From assembly GCF_040361335.1 (NCBI RefSeq), contig NZ_APNM01000002.1, forward strand, positions 62,001-126,000: a DNA stretch of 64,000 nucleotides, written 5' to 3'. This document shows, piece by piece, positions 1 through 8,293 of the stretch (positions are counted from its first letter, which is position 1; each line of letters begins with the position of its first letter). Source of the stretch: APNM01 sp040361335 (GTDB lineage: Bacteria; Pseudomonadota; Gammaproteobacteria; Nevskiales; Salinisphaeraceae). The notes beneath the pieces were generated by a model. The model saw nothing but the letters and a program-made list of their open reading frames with translations. It did not search any database and was not told the origin of the DNA. The translations under genes were made by a program, and so were the position numbers.

Positions 1-101
1 CTGTTGCAAATCCGCGCACCTGACCTAAGATGGAACCTACTCATGCTGTGCGTGGGTATGTCTGGATTGATGGAACCGATACCGAAAACGGGGAGATAGT
101 G

Positions 102-590
102 ATGAGGAAGACTCTGATCCTGGCGGCGACGTTGCTGTGCGGTGCGAGCATGTCCGCCCACGCGGTGGCGCCGGGCGGCCCGGGCTGCGGCTGGGGCAAC
201 CTGGTGTTCGAGGGCAAGAGCGGCCTGCCGGTGCATCTGCTGGCGACCATCGTCAACGGCACCTCGGGCAACAAGACCTTCGGCATGACCAGCGGCACCA
301 ATGGCTGCAATACCAGCGGCGCGCTGACCTACGGCGGCAAGAGCCTGCTGACCAAGAACGGTGTGCTCGAAGAGGTCGCTCAGGATATGGCCGTGGGCGA
401 GGGCGAGGCGCTGACCGCCCTGTCCGTGTCCATGGGTATCAAGGCCGAGGATCGTGCCCGCTTCAACCAGTTGATGCACGAAAACTTCGCGAGCGTTTTC
501 CCGAACGAGAACGTCACCGCCGAGGAAGTGATGAACAACATCGTCGCGGTCATGCGGCGCGACAAGCAGTTGTCCACCTACCTGACCTGA
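102..590 (+). CDS. DUF3015 family exported protein
   Basis: Predicted 162-residue protein of the DUF3015 family, whose function is unknown. The first about 21 residues (MRKTLILAATLLCGASMSAHA) form a clear Sec signal peptide. The mature part begins with a Gly/Cys-rich segment (GPGCGWGN) and carries a second TSGTNGC motif, the pattern I associate with this family. An in-frame ATG lies at 30, but it would place 24 charged residues before the signal peptide, so the ATG at 102 is chosen; the GGGGAGA at about 90-96 can act as its ribosome binding site. The gene looks monocistronic because a strong terminator follows 25 bp after the stop. Family call is fairly sure; role not known, probably periplasmic. 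Confidence 0.85.
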   Translation: MRKTLILAATLLCGASMSAHAVAPGGPGCGWGNLVFEGKSGLPVHLLATIVNGTSGNKTFGMTSGTNGCNTSGALTYGGKSLLTKNGVLEEVAQDMAVGEGEALTALSVSMGIKAEDRARFNQLMHENFASVFPNENVTAEEVMNNIVAVMRRDKQLSTYLT

Positions 591-614
591 ACCGCCGGCT
601 AGTCCGTGCGAATC

Positions 615-643
615 GTGCCCCGCCCCTGCGGCGGGGCACTTTT
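615..643 (+). terminator. Rho-independent terminator after the DUF3015 gene
   Basis: A perfect 10-bp stem (GTGCCCCGCC at 615-624 and GGCGGGGCAC at 630-639) encloses a 5-nt loop and is followed directly by TTTT. It lies between the DUF3015 gene and the first DUF4105 gene and should separate their transcripts. Confidence 0.9.
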
Positions 644-692
644 GTTGGGCGGGCGATGGCCGCGCCGCCCACCCTTACTGTTCCTGGACCGC

Positions 693-2525
693 ATGCGCGC
701 CATCGTTCTTTTCGTGCTCTTGTCCGGCCTGGGTGGTGCGACCGCCGCGGCCGGAGAACCGGATTTCGCCGCGCTGGCGGAGACCCCCCGCTGGCGCGCC
801 CTCATGCATGTCAATCCGGGCGCCACCCTGCGCGATGTCGGCGCGAGTTACGTGGACGACGAGGCTTTCTTCCTGGCCGGGGACGGCAAGCGAAATCCCG
901 AGGCCGAGCTGCGCGCCAGTTGGCGCGCGCTGCGTGAACCGGCCGCAGAGGCGCGTTGCCGTTTCCCGGCCCGCTATCGCTTTCTCGACGAACGGCTCGG
1001 CTGGAATGAAGATGCGCCGCTTGCGCATTGCGGGGAATACCAGCAGTGGCGCGACGATATGCCCATCGGCCAGTTGGTGCTGGTCTTCCCGGCCGCCTAC
1101 CTGAACAGCCCGTCCTCCATGTTCGGCCACACGCTGCTGCGGCTGGACGAGCGGCCGGACCCCGATGCGGTCTGGCTGTCGCGCTCCATCAATTTCGGCG
1201 CCCAGGTGGATGCCGAAGAAAACTCGATTCTCTATATCTGGCGCGGCCTGGCCGGCGGATATCCCGGCCAGTTCTCGGTGGTGTCCTATGTCGACAAGAT
1301 CCGCGACTATGCCTTCATCGAGAACCGGGACATGTGGGAGTACGCCCTTGATCTCGAGCATGACGAACTGGATTGGCTGGTCCGGCATCTGTGGGAATTG
1401 CGGGATATCAATTTCGACTACTTCTTTTTCGACGAGAACTGCTCGTTCCGGCTGCTTGAACTGATCAAGGTGGCCCGGCCATCGGCGCCGCTGCTGGAGG
1501 GCTACCGCTTCGCCGAGCTGCCCCTGAACACGGTACGGACCCTGTATGCCGCGGACCTGGTGATCGAACGCCGCTATCGGCCCTCCAAGCTGACGCAACT
1601 GCGGCACAGCGCGGATCGGCTGGACGCCGACGAGCTGGCGTTCGCGGAGGCTTTGGTGCGCGACCCGAGCGTCGCCGACAGCCCCCGGTTCCGTTCTTAC
1701 CCCGGTGAGCGCCGGCACCTGATGGCCCTGACGGCGTACCGGGCGGTACGGGTGCGACACCGCGACCAGGAACGCACCCGGCAGGCGGCGAGCGACAGCC
1801 TGGCGCTGCTGCGGGTGGTCCAGCGTAATCCGGCGCCGCCCGAGGAGCCCGTGCCGGCGCCGCCGCCGCCCGAGAGCGGCCACCGCACCCAGATGGCGAG
1901 TTTGGCGGCGGGACGGCGCGGCGGTTCGGATTACCTGGAGGCGGGTTACCGATTGACCTACCACGATCTGCTGGACCCGATTACCGGTTTCCTGCCCGGT
2001 GCGGGCATCGAGGGGCTGGATTTGAGGGTACGCCTGGACGAATCGGAGGGGCTGATCCTGGAGCGCCTCGACCTGGTCAATATCCGGTCCCTGGCGCCGC
2101 GGGGGACGTTCGAGAAACCGGTCTCCTGGTTCGTGCACGGCGGCATGGAACGCATCGTCGAGGGTGACGCGCGCCGGACGGGCCTGTTCCTGGAGGGCGG
2201 CCCCGGTGCGAGCTGGCGGTTTGGCGGTCTGATGCCCTACACCTTCTTGGTGGGGCGGGCGGAGACCGTCAGCGGTCGCGAACCGGCGGTGACGCTCGCC
2301 GGCGGCGCCGAGATCGGCGCCGTCCATTACACCGGGGGCGCGCAACTGGGTGTCGATTTACAGGCCCTGGCGCTGGATGACGGCAACGACCGTTATCGTG
2401 CGCGCCTGAGTGTCGGGATACCGCTGGCGCGTAACCAGGCGTTGCGCGGCTGGTGTGCCCACGAGGCCTGGCAAGGGCGCGAGGACAATGCTTGTCAGTT
2501 GGGTTGGCGTCACTATTTCGACTAG
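693..2525 (+). CDS. DUF4105 / Lnb N-terminal-domain-like exported protein, copy 1
   Basis: 610-residue exported protein. The hydrophobic N-terminus (MRAIVLFVLLSGLGGATAAAG) is a signal peptide, so the ATG at 693 is preferred to the one at 606, which lies upstream of or in the terminator. Residues about 110-300 hold the DUF4105 domain, now linked to Lnb-type lipoprotein N-acyltransferases, with the conserved blocks YLNSPSSMFGHTLLRLD and FDENCSFRLLEL. His146 and Cys250 are candidates for a papain-like Cys/His pair. The C-terminal third is rich in alternating strands and may form a beta-barrel-like domain. The 3' end overlaps the start of a paralogue by 38 bp. Lipoprotein acylation is a family inference, not shown here. 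Confidence 0.8.
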   Translation: MRAIVLFVLLSGLGGATAAAGEPDFAALAETPRWRALMHVNPGATLRDVGASYVDDEAFFLAGDGKRNPEAELRASWRALREPAAEARCRFPARYRFLDERLGWNEDAPLAHCGEYQQWRDDMPIGQLVLVFPAAYLNSPSSMFGHTLLRLDERPDPDAVWLSRSINFGAQVDAEENSILYIWRGLAGGYPGQFSVVSYVDKIRDYAFIENRDMWEYALDLEHDELDWLVRHLWELRDINFDYFFFDENCSFRLLELIKVARPSAPLLEGYRFAELPLNTVRTLYAADLVIERRYRPSKLTQLRHSADRLDADELAFAEALVRDPSVADSPRFRSYPGERRHLMALTAYRAVRVRHRDQERTRQAASDSLALLRVVQRNPAPPEEPVPAPPPPESGHRTQMASLAAGRRGGSDYLEAGYRLTYHDLLDPITGFLPGAGIEGLDLRVRLDESEGLILERLDLVNIRSLAPRGTFEKPVSWFVHGGMERIVEGDARRTGLFLEGGPGASWRFGGLMPYTFLVGRAETVSGREPAVTLAGGAEIGAVHYTGGAQLGVDLQALALDDGNDRYRARLSVGIPLARNQALRGWCAHEAWQGREDNACQLGWRHYFD

Positions 2526-4437
2526 CCGGTTGGTGCTGTTCCTGATCGCATCGTTGGCGGGCGGCGTCGCCCGCGCGGGCGATATCGAATCCCTGCAATC
2601 GCGTGCCGTCGCTCTCGACCTGGCGCAGAGCGCGCATTGGCACGCCCTGATGCACTACGAGCCGGACCGGCTCGGCGGCGGCGTCACCAGCGCGGTCGTG
2701 CCGGACTGGTTCTTTCTCGCGGGCGCGGGCCGCACCGATCCCGCCGCCGAGCTGGCCGCGACCCTGGCCGCGTTCTTCGAGAGCGCGCCGGTCGGCCCCC
2801 GCGACCTGCCGGTGCGCTGTGCGTTTCCGGCGCGGTTCCGGTTCCTGGAACGGCGCCTGGATATCGATCGCGGGCGTCTGCCCGCGGTCGACTGCGACGC
2901 CTTCGAGCGCTGGCGCCGGGCGCTCGACGCACGCGCCGTGCGGTTGGTGTTTCCTTCCGCCTATCTCAACAGCCCGGCCTCCATGTTCGGGCATACCCTG
3001 CTGCGGATCGACGGCGGCGAGTCGGCGCGCGGCGGTGAGTTGCTCTCGTACGCGGTCAATTTCGCCGCCGAGACCGGCGACGAGCGGGGGCCGGTGTATG
3101 CGTTCAAGGGGCTGACCGGCGGCTATCCCGGTATCTACGGCGTCTTTCCCTATTACGAGAAGGTGCGCGACTACGCCTGGATCGAGAACCGGGACATCTG
3201 GTCCTATCCGCTGGCGCTGAGCGATGCCGAGATCAAGCGGCTGGTGGCGCACCTATGGGAACTGGACGGCGTCACCTTCGACTACACCTTCCTGAGCCGG
3301 AACTGTGCCTATCAGCTCCTGACGCTGCTGGAGGTGGCGCGGCCGTCGTTGCGGGCCTCGGAGCGCTTCGGCTGGTACGCGATCCCGGCGGATACCATCC
3401 GCGCCCTGGCGGCGACGCCGGATCTGCTGGGCGAGCCGGCTTACCGGCCCGCCCTGGCAACCGTCCTGCGGGCCGAGGCGGCGCGCCTGGATGCCCCGCG
3501 GCGGACGCTCGCCCGGTCCGTCGCCGCGGGTCGGGCGGCGCCGGACGGGGATGCCGTGGCCGCGCTGCCGCGGGAGACCGCCGCGCGGGTGCTGGAGGTC
3601 GCGCACGACCTGCTTTATTACCGTTTGCAGACGGGTGGGGCCGCGGCGGCCGCACGCCCGCGTCTGGAAGCGATCCTCGAGGCCCGTAGCCGTCTGGGTG
3701 GCCGGTCGGGTGTGTCGTCGCCACCGCCGCCGGGCCCCGGTCCGCATGCGGGGCATCCGACCGCGCGTGTCGCCTTCGGCGGTGTCTGGACGGACGACGG
3801 ATTCCGTCTGGGTGCCCGTTTGCGTCCGGGCTATCACGATCTGCTCGATCCCCCGGCGGGCTATCCGGCCGGGGCCGGTATCGAGCTTCTGGACATCGGC
3901 CTGCGCTTCGATCCGGACACCGGCGATGCCAGACTCGCCGATCTCGTGCTGCTGGGTATCGAGTCCCTGGCCTCGCGCGGCGACCTGATCCGGCCGGTGT
4001 CGTGGCGTGTGAGCACGGGGCTTCGGCGACGGCCGTCCCCGGCCCCTTTCGGGGACGGGCGTTCGCGGCTGGGCCTCTATGCCGAGGGCGGGCCGGGGGT
4101 GGCATGGGGAGATTTCCGTTCGCTGGCGGGGTATGCGTTCGCCCTGGGCTCGGCGGATGCGAACCGGGCCCTTGATGCGGACCATGCCGTGGCCGCCGGC
4201 GGCAGCATCGGCCTCCTGGCCCGGCCGGCGGCCGGATGGCATCTGCGCGCCGAGGTCGGTGGCCTGTCCCCGGTCGCCGGCGACGACAGTCGCCGGCGCT
4301 GGGCGGAACTGCACCAGCAGTGGGATCTGCCGTCGGCGGGCGGCATCGGCCTCGGTCTCAGGCTGACCGTCGGCTGGCGCGACGAACGCGGCAGGGACGC
4401 GGCGCACGCGGCGTTGGGGCTGCAGACCTATTTCTGA
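2488..4437 (+). CDS. DUF4105 / Lnb N-terminal-domain-like exported protein, copy 2
   Basis: 649-residue paralogue of the preceding gene. It starts inside that gene at ATG 2488 behind a GAGGA ribosome binding site at 2481-2485, which suggests translational coupling. A longer reading from 2410 would have no signal sequence at its N-terminus. The segment LVLFLIASLAGGVARAG is a signal peptide. It keeps the same blocks as copy 1 (YLNSPASMFGHTLLRID; LSRNCAYQLLTLLE), with His169 and Cys273 as the candidate catalytic pair, and the same C-terminal region (YHDLLDPPAGYPAGAGIELLD). Tandem duplication followed by divergence is the simplest reading; the two copies may act on different substrates or as a heteromer. 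Confidence 0.8.
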   Translation: MLVSWVGVTISTSRLVLFLIASLAGGVARAGDIESLQSRAVALDLAQSAHWHALMHYEPDRLGGGVTSAVVPDWFFLAGAGRTDPAAELAATLAAFFESAPVGPRDLPVRCAFPARFRFLERRLDIDRGRLPAVDCDAFERWRRALDARAVRLVFPSAYLNSPASMFGHTLLRIDGGESARGGELLSYAVNFAAETGDERGPVYAFKGLTGGYPGIYGVFPYYEKVRDYAWIENRDIWSYPLALSDAEIKRLVAHLWELDGVTFDYTFLSRNCAYQLLTLLEVARPSLRASERFGWYAIPADTIRALAATPDLLGEPAYRPALATVLRAEAARLDAPRRTLARSVAAGRAAPDGDAVAALPRETAARVLEVAHDLLYYRLQTGGAAAAARPRLEAILEARSRLGGRSGVSSPPPPGPGPHAGHPTARVAFGGVWTDDGFRLGARLRPGYHDLLDPPAGYPAGAGIELLDIGLRFDPDTGDARLADLVLLGIESLASRGDLIRPVSWRVSTGLRRRPSPAPFGDGRSRLGLYAEGGPGVAWGDFRSLAGYAFALGSADANRALDADHAVAAGGSIGLLARPAAGWHLRAEVGGLSPVAGDDSRRRWAELHQQWDLPSAGGIGLGLRLTVGWRDERGRDAAHAALGLQTYF

Positions 4438-4464
4438 GCCGGCTTTGCAGTAGACTTTCGTTTC

Positions 4465-5016
4465 ATGGAGCTGTCGATCGACAACGGCTGGCTACGGGGT
4501 GCACGGGCCGTGCCCTCGCCCAACCGCGACGAGCGACCGGCGGACGTGGCGGTCGATCTGCTGGTGATCCACGGCATCAGCCTACCGCCGGGGCAGTTCG
4601 GCGGGCCCTGGATCGAGGCCTTGTTCCGCAATCGGCTGCCGCCGTCGCGCCATCCCTATTTCGCGGGGATCGCGGACCTGCGGGTGTCGGCGCATCTCCT
4701 GATCCGGCGCGACGGCGAGCTGGTCCAGTTCGTGCCCTTCCACGAACGGGCCTGGCACGCGGGGGAGTCGCGCTTCGGCGATCGCACGCGCTGCAACGAT
4801 TTTTCCGTCGGCATCGAGTTGGAGGGCACGGACGACCGGCCCTATGCCGATGTCCAATACGAGCGCCTCGGTGCCGTCGCGCGAGCCTTGATGGCGCACT
4901 ATCCGGCGATTGCCACGGACCGTATAGTGGGGCACAGCGATATCGCCCCGGGCCGCAAGACCGATCCGGGACCGGCCTTCGACTGGGCCGAATTCCACCG
5001 GCAGTTGCAACCGTGA
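4465..5016 (+). CDS. ampD: AmpD, 1,6-anhydro-N-acetylmuramyl-L-alanine amidase
   Basis: 183-residue cytoplasmic zinc amidase that removes the peptide from anhydro-muropeptides during peptidoglycan recycling. The amidase_2 fold is recognisable, and the zinc ligands expected from the family are present: His36 (LLVIHG), His157 and Asp167 in VGHSDIAPGRKTDPG, with Lys165 also kept. Length matches AmpD (about 185). It has no signal peptide, which separates it from periplasmic AmiD. The stop codon overlaps the start of ampE (GTGA), as in other gammaproteobacteria. AnmK, which acts later in the same pathway, is also in this window. Confidence 0.95.
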   Translation: MELSIDNGWLRGARAVPSPNRDERPADVAVDLLVIHGISLPPGQFGGPWIEALFRNRLPPSRHPYFAGIADLRVSAHLLIRRDGELVQFVPFHERAWHAGESRFGDRTRCNDFSVGIELEGTDDRPYADVQYERLGAVARALMAHYPAIATDRIVGHSDIAPGRKTDPGPAFDWAEFHRQLQP

Positions 5017-5885
5017 ACCTGATCGCCATCGTCATCGCGCTCGCCGTCGAACGGCTGCTCAGCCGGATCAGTCGCTGGCGGCAATACGACTGGTTCGGAC
5101 GTTACCTGGAGCGTCTCCATGGTCTGGGCGTGCTCTCGCCGCTGCGCGACTCCGCCTGGGGATTGGTGGTGCTGGCGCCGCCGCTGGTCGTGGTCGCGGT
5201 ATTGCAGTCGTTGCTGGGCGGGGGCGTATGGTCCCTGGTGGGCCTTGTGTTCGCGGTGGCGGTCCTGGTGTTCGCGCTCGGCCCGCGCGACCTCTGGTAC
5301 GACGTCCGCGAGCTGATCGCGGCGCGCACCGCGGGCGATCGCGATCGCGTATTGCACCTGACCGGCAAGCTGCACGGCCGCGGGGCGGCGCGCGCGGGCG
5401 ACCTGCTGGGCGCCGTCGTCGTGGCGGGCCACGAACGCATGCTCGCCGTCCTGTTCTGGTTCTTCCTGCTGGGCCCGTTGGGCGCGGTCCTGTACCGTCT
5501 TGCCTCGGCGTTGCCCGCGCGCCTGGACGAGCTCGGTGCCGGCGACGGTCTGCTGGAGGCCGCGGTGCGTTTCCACGCGATCCTGGCCTGGCCGTCACAG
5601 CGCGTGGCGGCGCTGCTCTACGGGCTCGCCGGCAGCAGCGATGATGCCATCGCCGGTTGGCGGCGCGCGCACGCGGCGGAATGCGCCGACTGGGCGGACC
5701 GCGGCTGGCGCGTGCTGGCCGAGACCGGTACCGGTGCCCTGCAGATGGAGGAGGGCACCGCGCACGAGAGCGTCGAGATGGACGTGGACGACCGCCTGCG
5801 CGAGGCGTTGGGATTGGTCTCGCGCAGCCTGGTGCTGATGCTGGCGCTTCTGGCCGCGTTCACGATCGGCGGCTGGATGGCCTGA
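5013..5885 (+). CDS. ampE: AmpE-like membrane protein
   Basis: 290-residue inner-membrane protein of the AmpE/RegSigE family; family members are linked to beta-lactamase signalling or polytopic membrane functions that remain vague. The start is the GTG at 5013 overlapping the ampD stop by 4 bp; the same frame is open much further upstream but that part is antisense-like noise over ampD and the DUF4105 gene. The N-terminus MNLIAIVIALAVERLLSR is typical of AmpE. There are hydrophobic segments at residues about 1-14, 52-90, 140-160 and 268-288. The ampD-ampE coupling supports the call. Confidence 0.9.
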   Translation: MNLIAIVIALAVERLLSRISRWRQYDWFGRYLERLHGLGVLSPLRDSAWGLVVLAPPLVVVAVLQSLLGGGVWSLVGLVFAVAVLVFALGPRDLWYDVRELIAARTAGDRDRVLHLTGKLHGRGAARAGDLLGAVVVAGHERMLAVLFWFFLLGPLGAVLYRLASALPARLDELGAGDGLLEAAVRFHAILAWPSQRVAALLYGLAGSSDDAIAGWRRAHAAECADWADRGWRVLAETGTGALQMEEGTAHESVEMDVDDRLREALGLVSRSLVLMLALLAAFTIGGWMA

Positions 5886-5949
5886 CAGGGGTTGTTTCCA
5901 AGTGTCGGAATTCCGGGTCGGCATGCCCGAGCCGAGGGAGTGTTTTGTT

Positions 5950-6723
5950 ATGAGTCTTGAGGCGTTTCTGGAGAAGGCGGTGGAGGCCGCCCGGGCGGCG
6001 GAGGAAGTCATCCGCCATTACTATCACGGGGAGTTCGATGTCGAGCGCAAGGCCGACGCCTCGCCGGTCACGGTGGCGGACATCGAGAGCGAACGCGCGA
6101 TCAAGGGCGTGCTGTCCAAGGCCTTCCCCGGTCACGGCTTCTACGGCGAGGAGCTTGGGCGCGAGACCCCCGATGCGGAATACGTGTGGCTGATCGATCC
6201 GATCGACGGCACCAAGAGCTTCGTCCGGGGCTATCCCTTCTTCTCCACCCAGATCGCTCTCATGCACCGTGGCGAATTGATCTGCGGCGTGTCCAACGCG
6301 CCTATGTTCGGCCGCGGCGAGCTGGCCTGTGCCGCGGCGGGCATGGGCGCCACCCTGAACGGCGAGCCGATCCGGGTCAGCGAGGTGGACGATCTCGCGG
6401 ACGCGACGCTGTCGATGGGCAATATCGCGACCCTGGCCGGGTCGTCCCGCTGGCAGGCGCTGGGAGACCTGATCCGCCGGGTTCATCGCATCCGCGGCTA
6501 TGGCGACTTCTACCACTACCACCTGCTCGCCAGCGGGCGCATCGACCTGATCGTGGAGTCGGATCTGAACATCCTCGACATCGCGGCCCTGACCGTGATC
6601 CTGCGCGAGGCGGGCGGCCGGATCACCGATCTGGAAGGTGGCCCCATCGACCTGGACACGACCAGCGTGTTCGCCGGCAACGGCCGCGTGGACGCCGCGG
6701 CGCGGGAGATCCTGTTCGGTTAG
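5950..6723 (+). CDS. Inositol-monophosphatase-family phosphatase (HisN-like)
   Basis: 257-residue Mg-dependent phosphatase of the inositol monophosphatase superfamily. Metal-binding residues are visible in GEELG (Glu67/68) and in LIDPIDGTKSFVRGYPFF (Asp83, Asp86), with a third acidic site in LNILDIAALTVI near the C-terminus. The long SFVRGYPFF stretch after the second motif resembles histidinol-phosphatase HisN more than SuhB, so histidinol phosphate is a candidate substrate, but fructose-1,6-bisphosphate or inositol phosphate cannot be excluded. The ATG at 5950 follows GAGGGAG at 5935-5941; the upstream in-frame codon at 5902 has no matching family residues. The gene is convergent with the HAD phosphatase downstream. 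Confidence 0.85.
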   Translation: MSLEAFLEKAVEAARAAEEVIRHYYHGEFDVERKADASPVTVADIESERAIKGVLSKAFPGHGFYGEELGRETPDAEYVWLIDPIDGTKSFVRGYPFFSTQIALMHRGELICGVSNAPMFGRGELACAAAGMGATLNGEPIRVSEVDDLADATLSMGNIATLAGSSRWQALGDLIRRVHRIRGYGDFYHYHLLASGRIDLIVESDLNILDIAALTVILREAGGRITDLEGGPIDLDTTSVFAGNGRVDAAAREILFG

Positions 6724-6730
6724 TTATATA

Positions 6731-6804
6731 GCCACGGATTACACGGATGGACACAGATTAAGATCGAAAAGTCTGTTGCCCAACGAAATCCGTGTGATCG
6801 GTGG
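6731..6804. repeat. Imperfect inverted copy of a dispersed CCACGGATTACACGG-type repeat
   Basis: The left arm (GCCACGGATTACACGGATGG from 6731) is matched by an inverted right arm (AATCCGTGTGATCGGTGG ending at 6804). It sits between two convergent genes. Related sequence with the same CCACAGATTACGCAGAT pattern makes up the 54.3-55.1 kb array. It may double as a bidirectional terminator or be a relic mobile repeat. Confidence 0.6.
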
Positions 6805-6806
6805 AT

Positions 6807-7553
6807 TCACTTCTTCGCTGTGCGGTTTTGGCTCTCTATGTCGGCCGCGACGCGCTCGAACACGTCCTCCGCGTCCTCGCCGCGCAGGCTGACGACGGGC
6901 CAGCCGCGCTCGCCCGCCGCCTCGGCCAGGGTCTCGTCGGGGTCCACCGCCACCGGGTGATCGACATGCTCCAGCAGGGGCAGGTCGTTGTGGGAGTCGG
7001 AGTAGAACCAGATCCGCCCGACGCGCTCCGGCCGGGTCTCCAGCCATTGCCGCAGGCGTTCGACCTTGCCCTCGCGGTAGCAGGGCGTGCCGGCGATGGC
7101 GCCGGTGTAGCGTTCCCCGTTGCGTTCGGGTTCGGTGGCCAGCAAGTCGCCGACCTGCAGTAGTTCCGCGATAGGCTCGGTCACGAAGCGGTTGGTCGCG
7201 GTGATGATGGCCAGCGCGTCGCCGCGGGCCCGGTGCGCCGCGAGCAGCCGCGGCGTGCCGCGGGCCACGATCGGGCGGATGCACTCCTCGACGAAGCGGG
7301 CCCGCAGCGCCCGCATCTCCGACAGCGGATTGTCCAGCAGCGGCTGGAGCGCGAACCGCTGGAAGGCGTGAATGTCCAGCTCGCCCGCCTTGTACTGCTC
7401 GTAGAAACGGCGGTTGGTGGTCTCGTGGGTATCCGCGTCCACCACCCCCGATTCCACCAGGAAGCGGCCCCAGAGGTAATCGCTGTCGCCGGCGAGCAGG
7501 GTGTTGTCCAGGTCGAAGAGGGCGAGGTGCATCGGTTCGGTGTCATCCGTCAT
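6807..7553 (-). CDS. HAD-superfamily IB phosphatase (SerB/histidinol-phosphatase-like)
   Basis: 248-residue HAD phosphatase. Motif I is LALFDLDNTLLAGDSDYLW, with the two Asp residues as nucleophile and acid/base. Motif II is the Thr in AIITATNR, and motif III/IV is in FYSDSHNDLPLLEHV. The SDSHNDLPLL pattern and size match the HAD-IB (TIGR01490-like) group, which dephosphorylates small phosphomonoesters such as phosphoserine or histidinol phosphate. The ATG at 7553 (MTDDTEPMHLALFD) fits the family; the frame stays open upstream but this would run into rppH on the other strand. It is divergent from rppH across about 107 bp. Confidence 0.85.
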   Translation of the reverse strand: MTDDTEPMHLALFDLDNTLLAGDSDYLWGRFLVESGVVDADTHETTNRRFYEQYKAGELDIHAFQRFALQPLLDNPLSEMRALRARFVEECIRPIVARGTPRLLAAHRARGDALAIITATNRFVTEPIAELLQVGDLLATEPERNGERYTGAIAGTPCYREGKVERLRQWLETRPERVGRIWFYSDSHNDLPLLEHVDHPVAVDPDETLAEAAGERGWPVVSLRGEDAEDVFERVAADIESQNRTAKK

Positions 7554-7660
7554 GGCGCGCCGCAGCATACGATACCCGCCGCGGGCGGCCAAGCGAGGCG
7601 CTTTGCCGCCCGCGAAAGGTTTGTGAAAGAATCGAGGCATTACAGTCATAGAGACCTGCC

Positions 7661-8179
7661 GTGATCGACGAGGAGGGCTTTCGCGCAAACGTCGGCATCG
7701 TGCTCGGCAATACCGATGGCCGGGTGTTCTGGGGCAAGCGGGTGGGCCAGGATGCCTGGCAGTTCCCGCAGGGCGGCATCCACCGTCACGAGAGCCCCGA
7801 GGACGCCCTGTTCCGCGAGCTGGAAGAGGAGATCGGCCTGCGCGCCGAGCACGTCCGTATCCTCGGCAGCACCCGCGGCTGGCTGCGCTACCGCCTGCCG
7901 CGTCGTTTCGTCCGCCGCCACCGCCGGCCCGTTTGCATCGGCCAGAAGCAGAAGTGGTTCTTCCTGGCCCTGGAGGCGCCGGAATCCTGCGTGCGCTTCG
8001 ACGTCAGCGACAAGCCCGAGTTCGACGGCTGGCGCTGGGTGGACTATTGGCAGCCCGTGCGCGAGGTGGTGTTCTTCAAGCAATGCGTCTATCGTCGCGC
8101 GCTCCAGGAGCTGGCGGAGTGCCGGGATGCGTTGTGCGGCGCCGTGACCGCGGATGGCGGGATCACCTCGCAGGGTTGA
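7661..8179 (+). CDS. rppH: RppH, RNA pyrophosphohydrolase
   Basis: 172-residue NUDIX hydrolase that removes pyrophosphate from 5'-triphosphorylated mRNA and so triggers RNase E decay. The start GTG at 7661 gives MIDEEGFRANVGIVLGN, the usual RppH N-terminus. The NUDIX box is complete at residues about 38-60 (GGIHRHESPEDALFREL followed by EEEIGL), and the region FDGWRWVDYWQPVREVVFFK is diagnostic of RppH rather than other NUDIX enzymes. Length matches E. coli RppH (176). It is divergent from the HAD phosphatase and convergent with the TonB receptor. Confidence 0.95.
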   Translation: MIDEEGFRANVGIVLGNTDGRVFWGKRVGQDAWQFPQGGIHRHESPEDALFRELEEEIGLRAEHVRILGSTRGWLRYRLPRRFVRRHRRPVCIGQKQKWFFLALEAPESCVRFDVSDKPEFDGWRWVDYWQPVREVVFFKQCVYRRALQELAECRDALCGAVTADGGITSQG

Positions 8180-8192
8180 TGCGACAGTCCGA

Positions 8193-8219
8193 ATAAAAAG
8201 GGCCCGGCAGAGCCGGGCC
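8193..8219 (-). terminator. Rho-independent terminator of the TonB receptor gene
   Basis: Read on the minus strand, an 8-bp stem GGCCCGGC-TCT-GCCGGGCC is followed by CTTTTTATT. It lies about 75 bp beyond the TonB receptor stop codon and faces the end of rppH. Confidence 0.85.
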
Positions 8220-8293
8220 AGCTTCGCGGGAGAGGACCCGGACCGACGGGGACTGGGTTGGGGTGTCGGTCCGGACCCTTTGCGGTTCGTTGA

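Noticed and set aside
675..2345. 556-codon minus-strand open frame over the first DUF4105 gene
   Set aside because: It is a mirror of a real gene in GC-rich DNA; its sequence is low in hydrophobic order and rich in Arg/Gln/His with no family resemblance.
4236..5012. Upstream extension of the ampE frame
   Set aside because: It overlaps the second DUF4105 gene and all of ampD in another frame and has no AmpE-like residues; GTG 5013 coupled to ampD is the sensible start.
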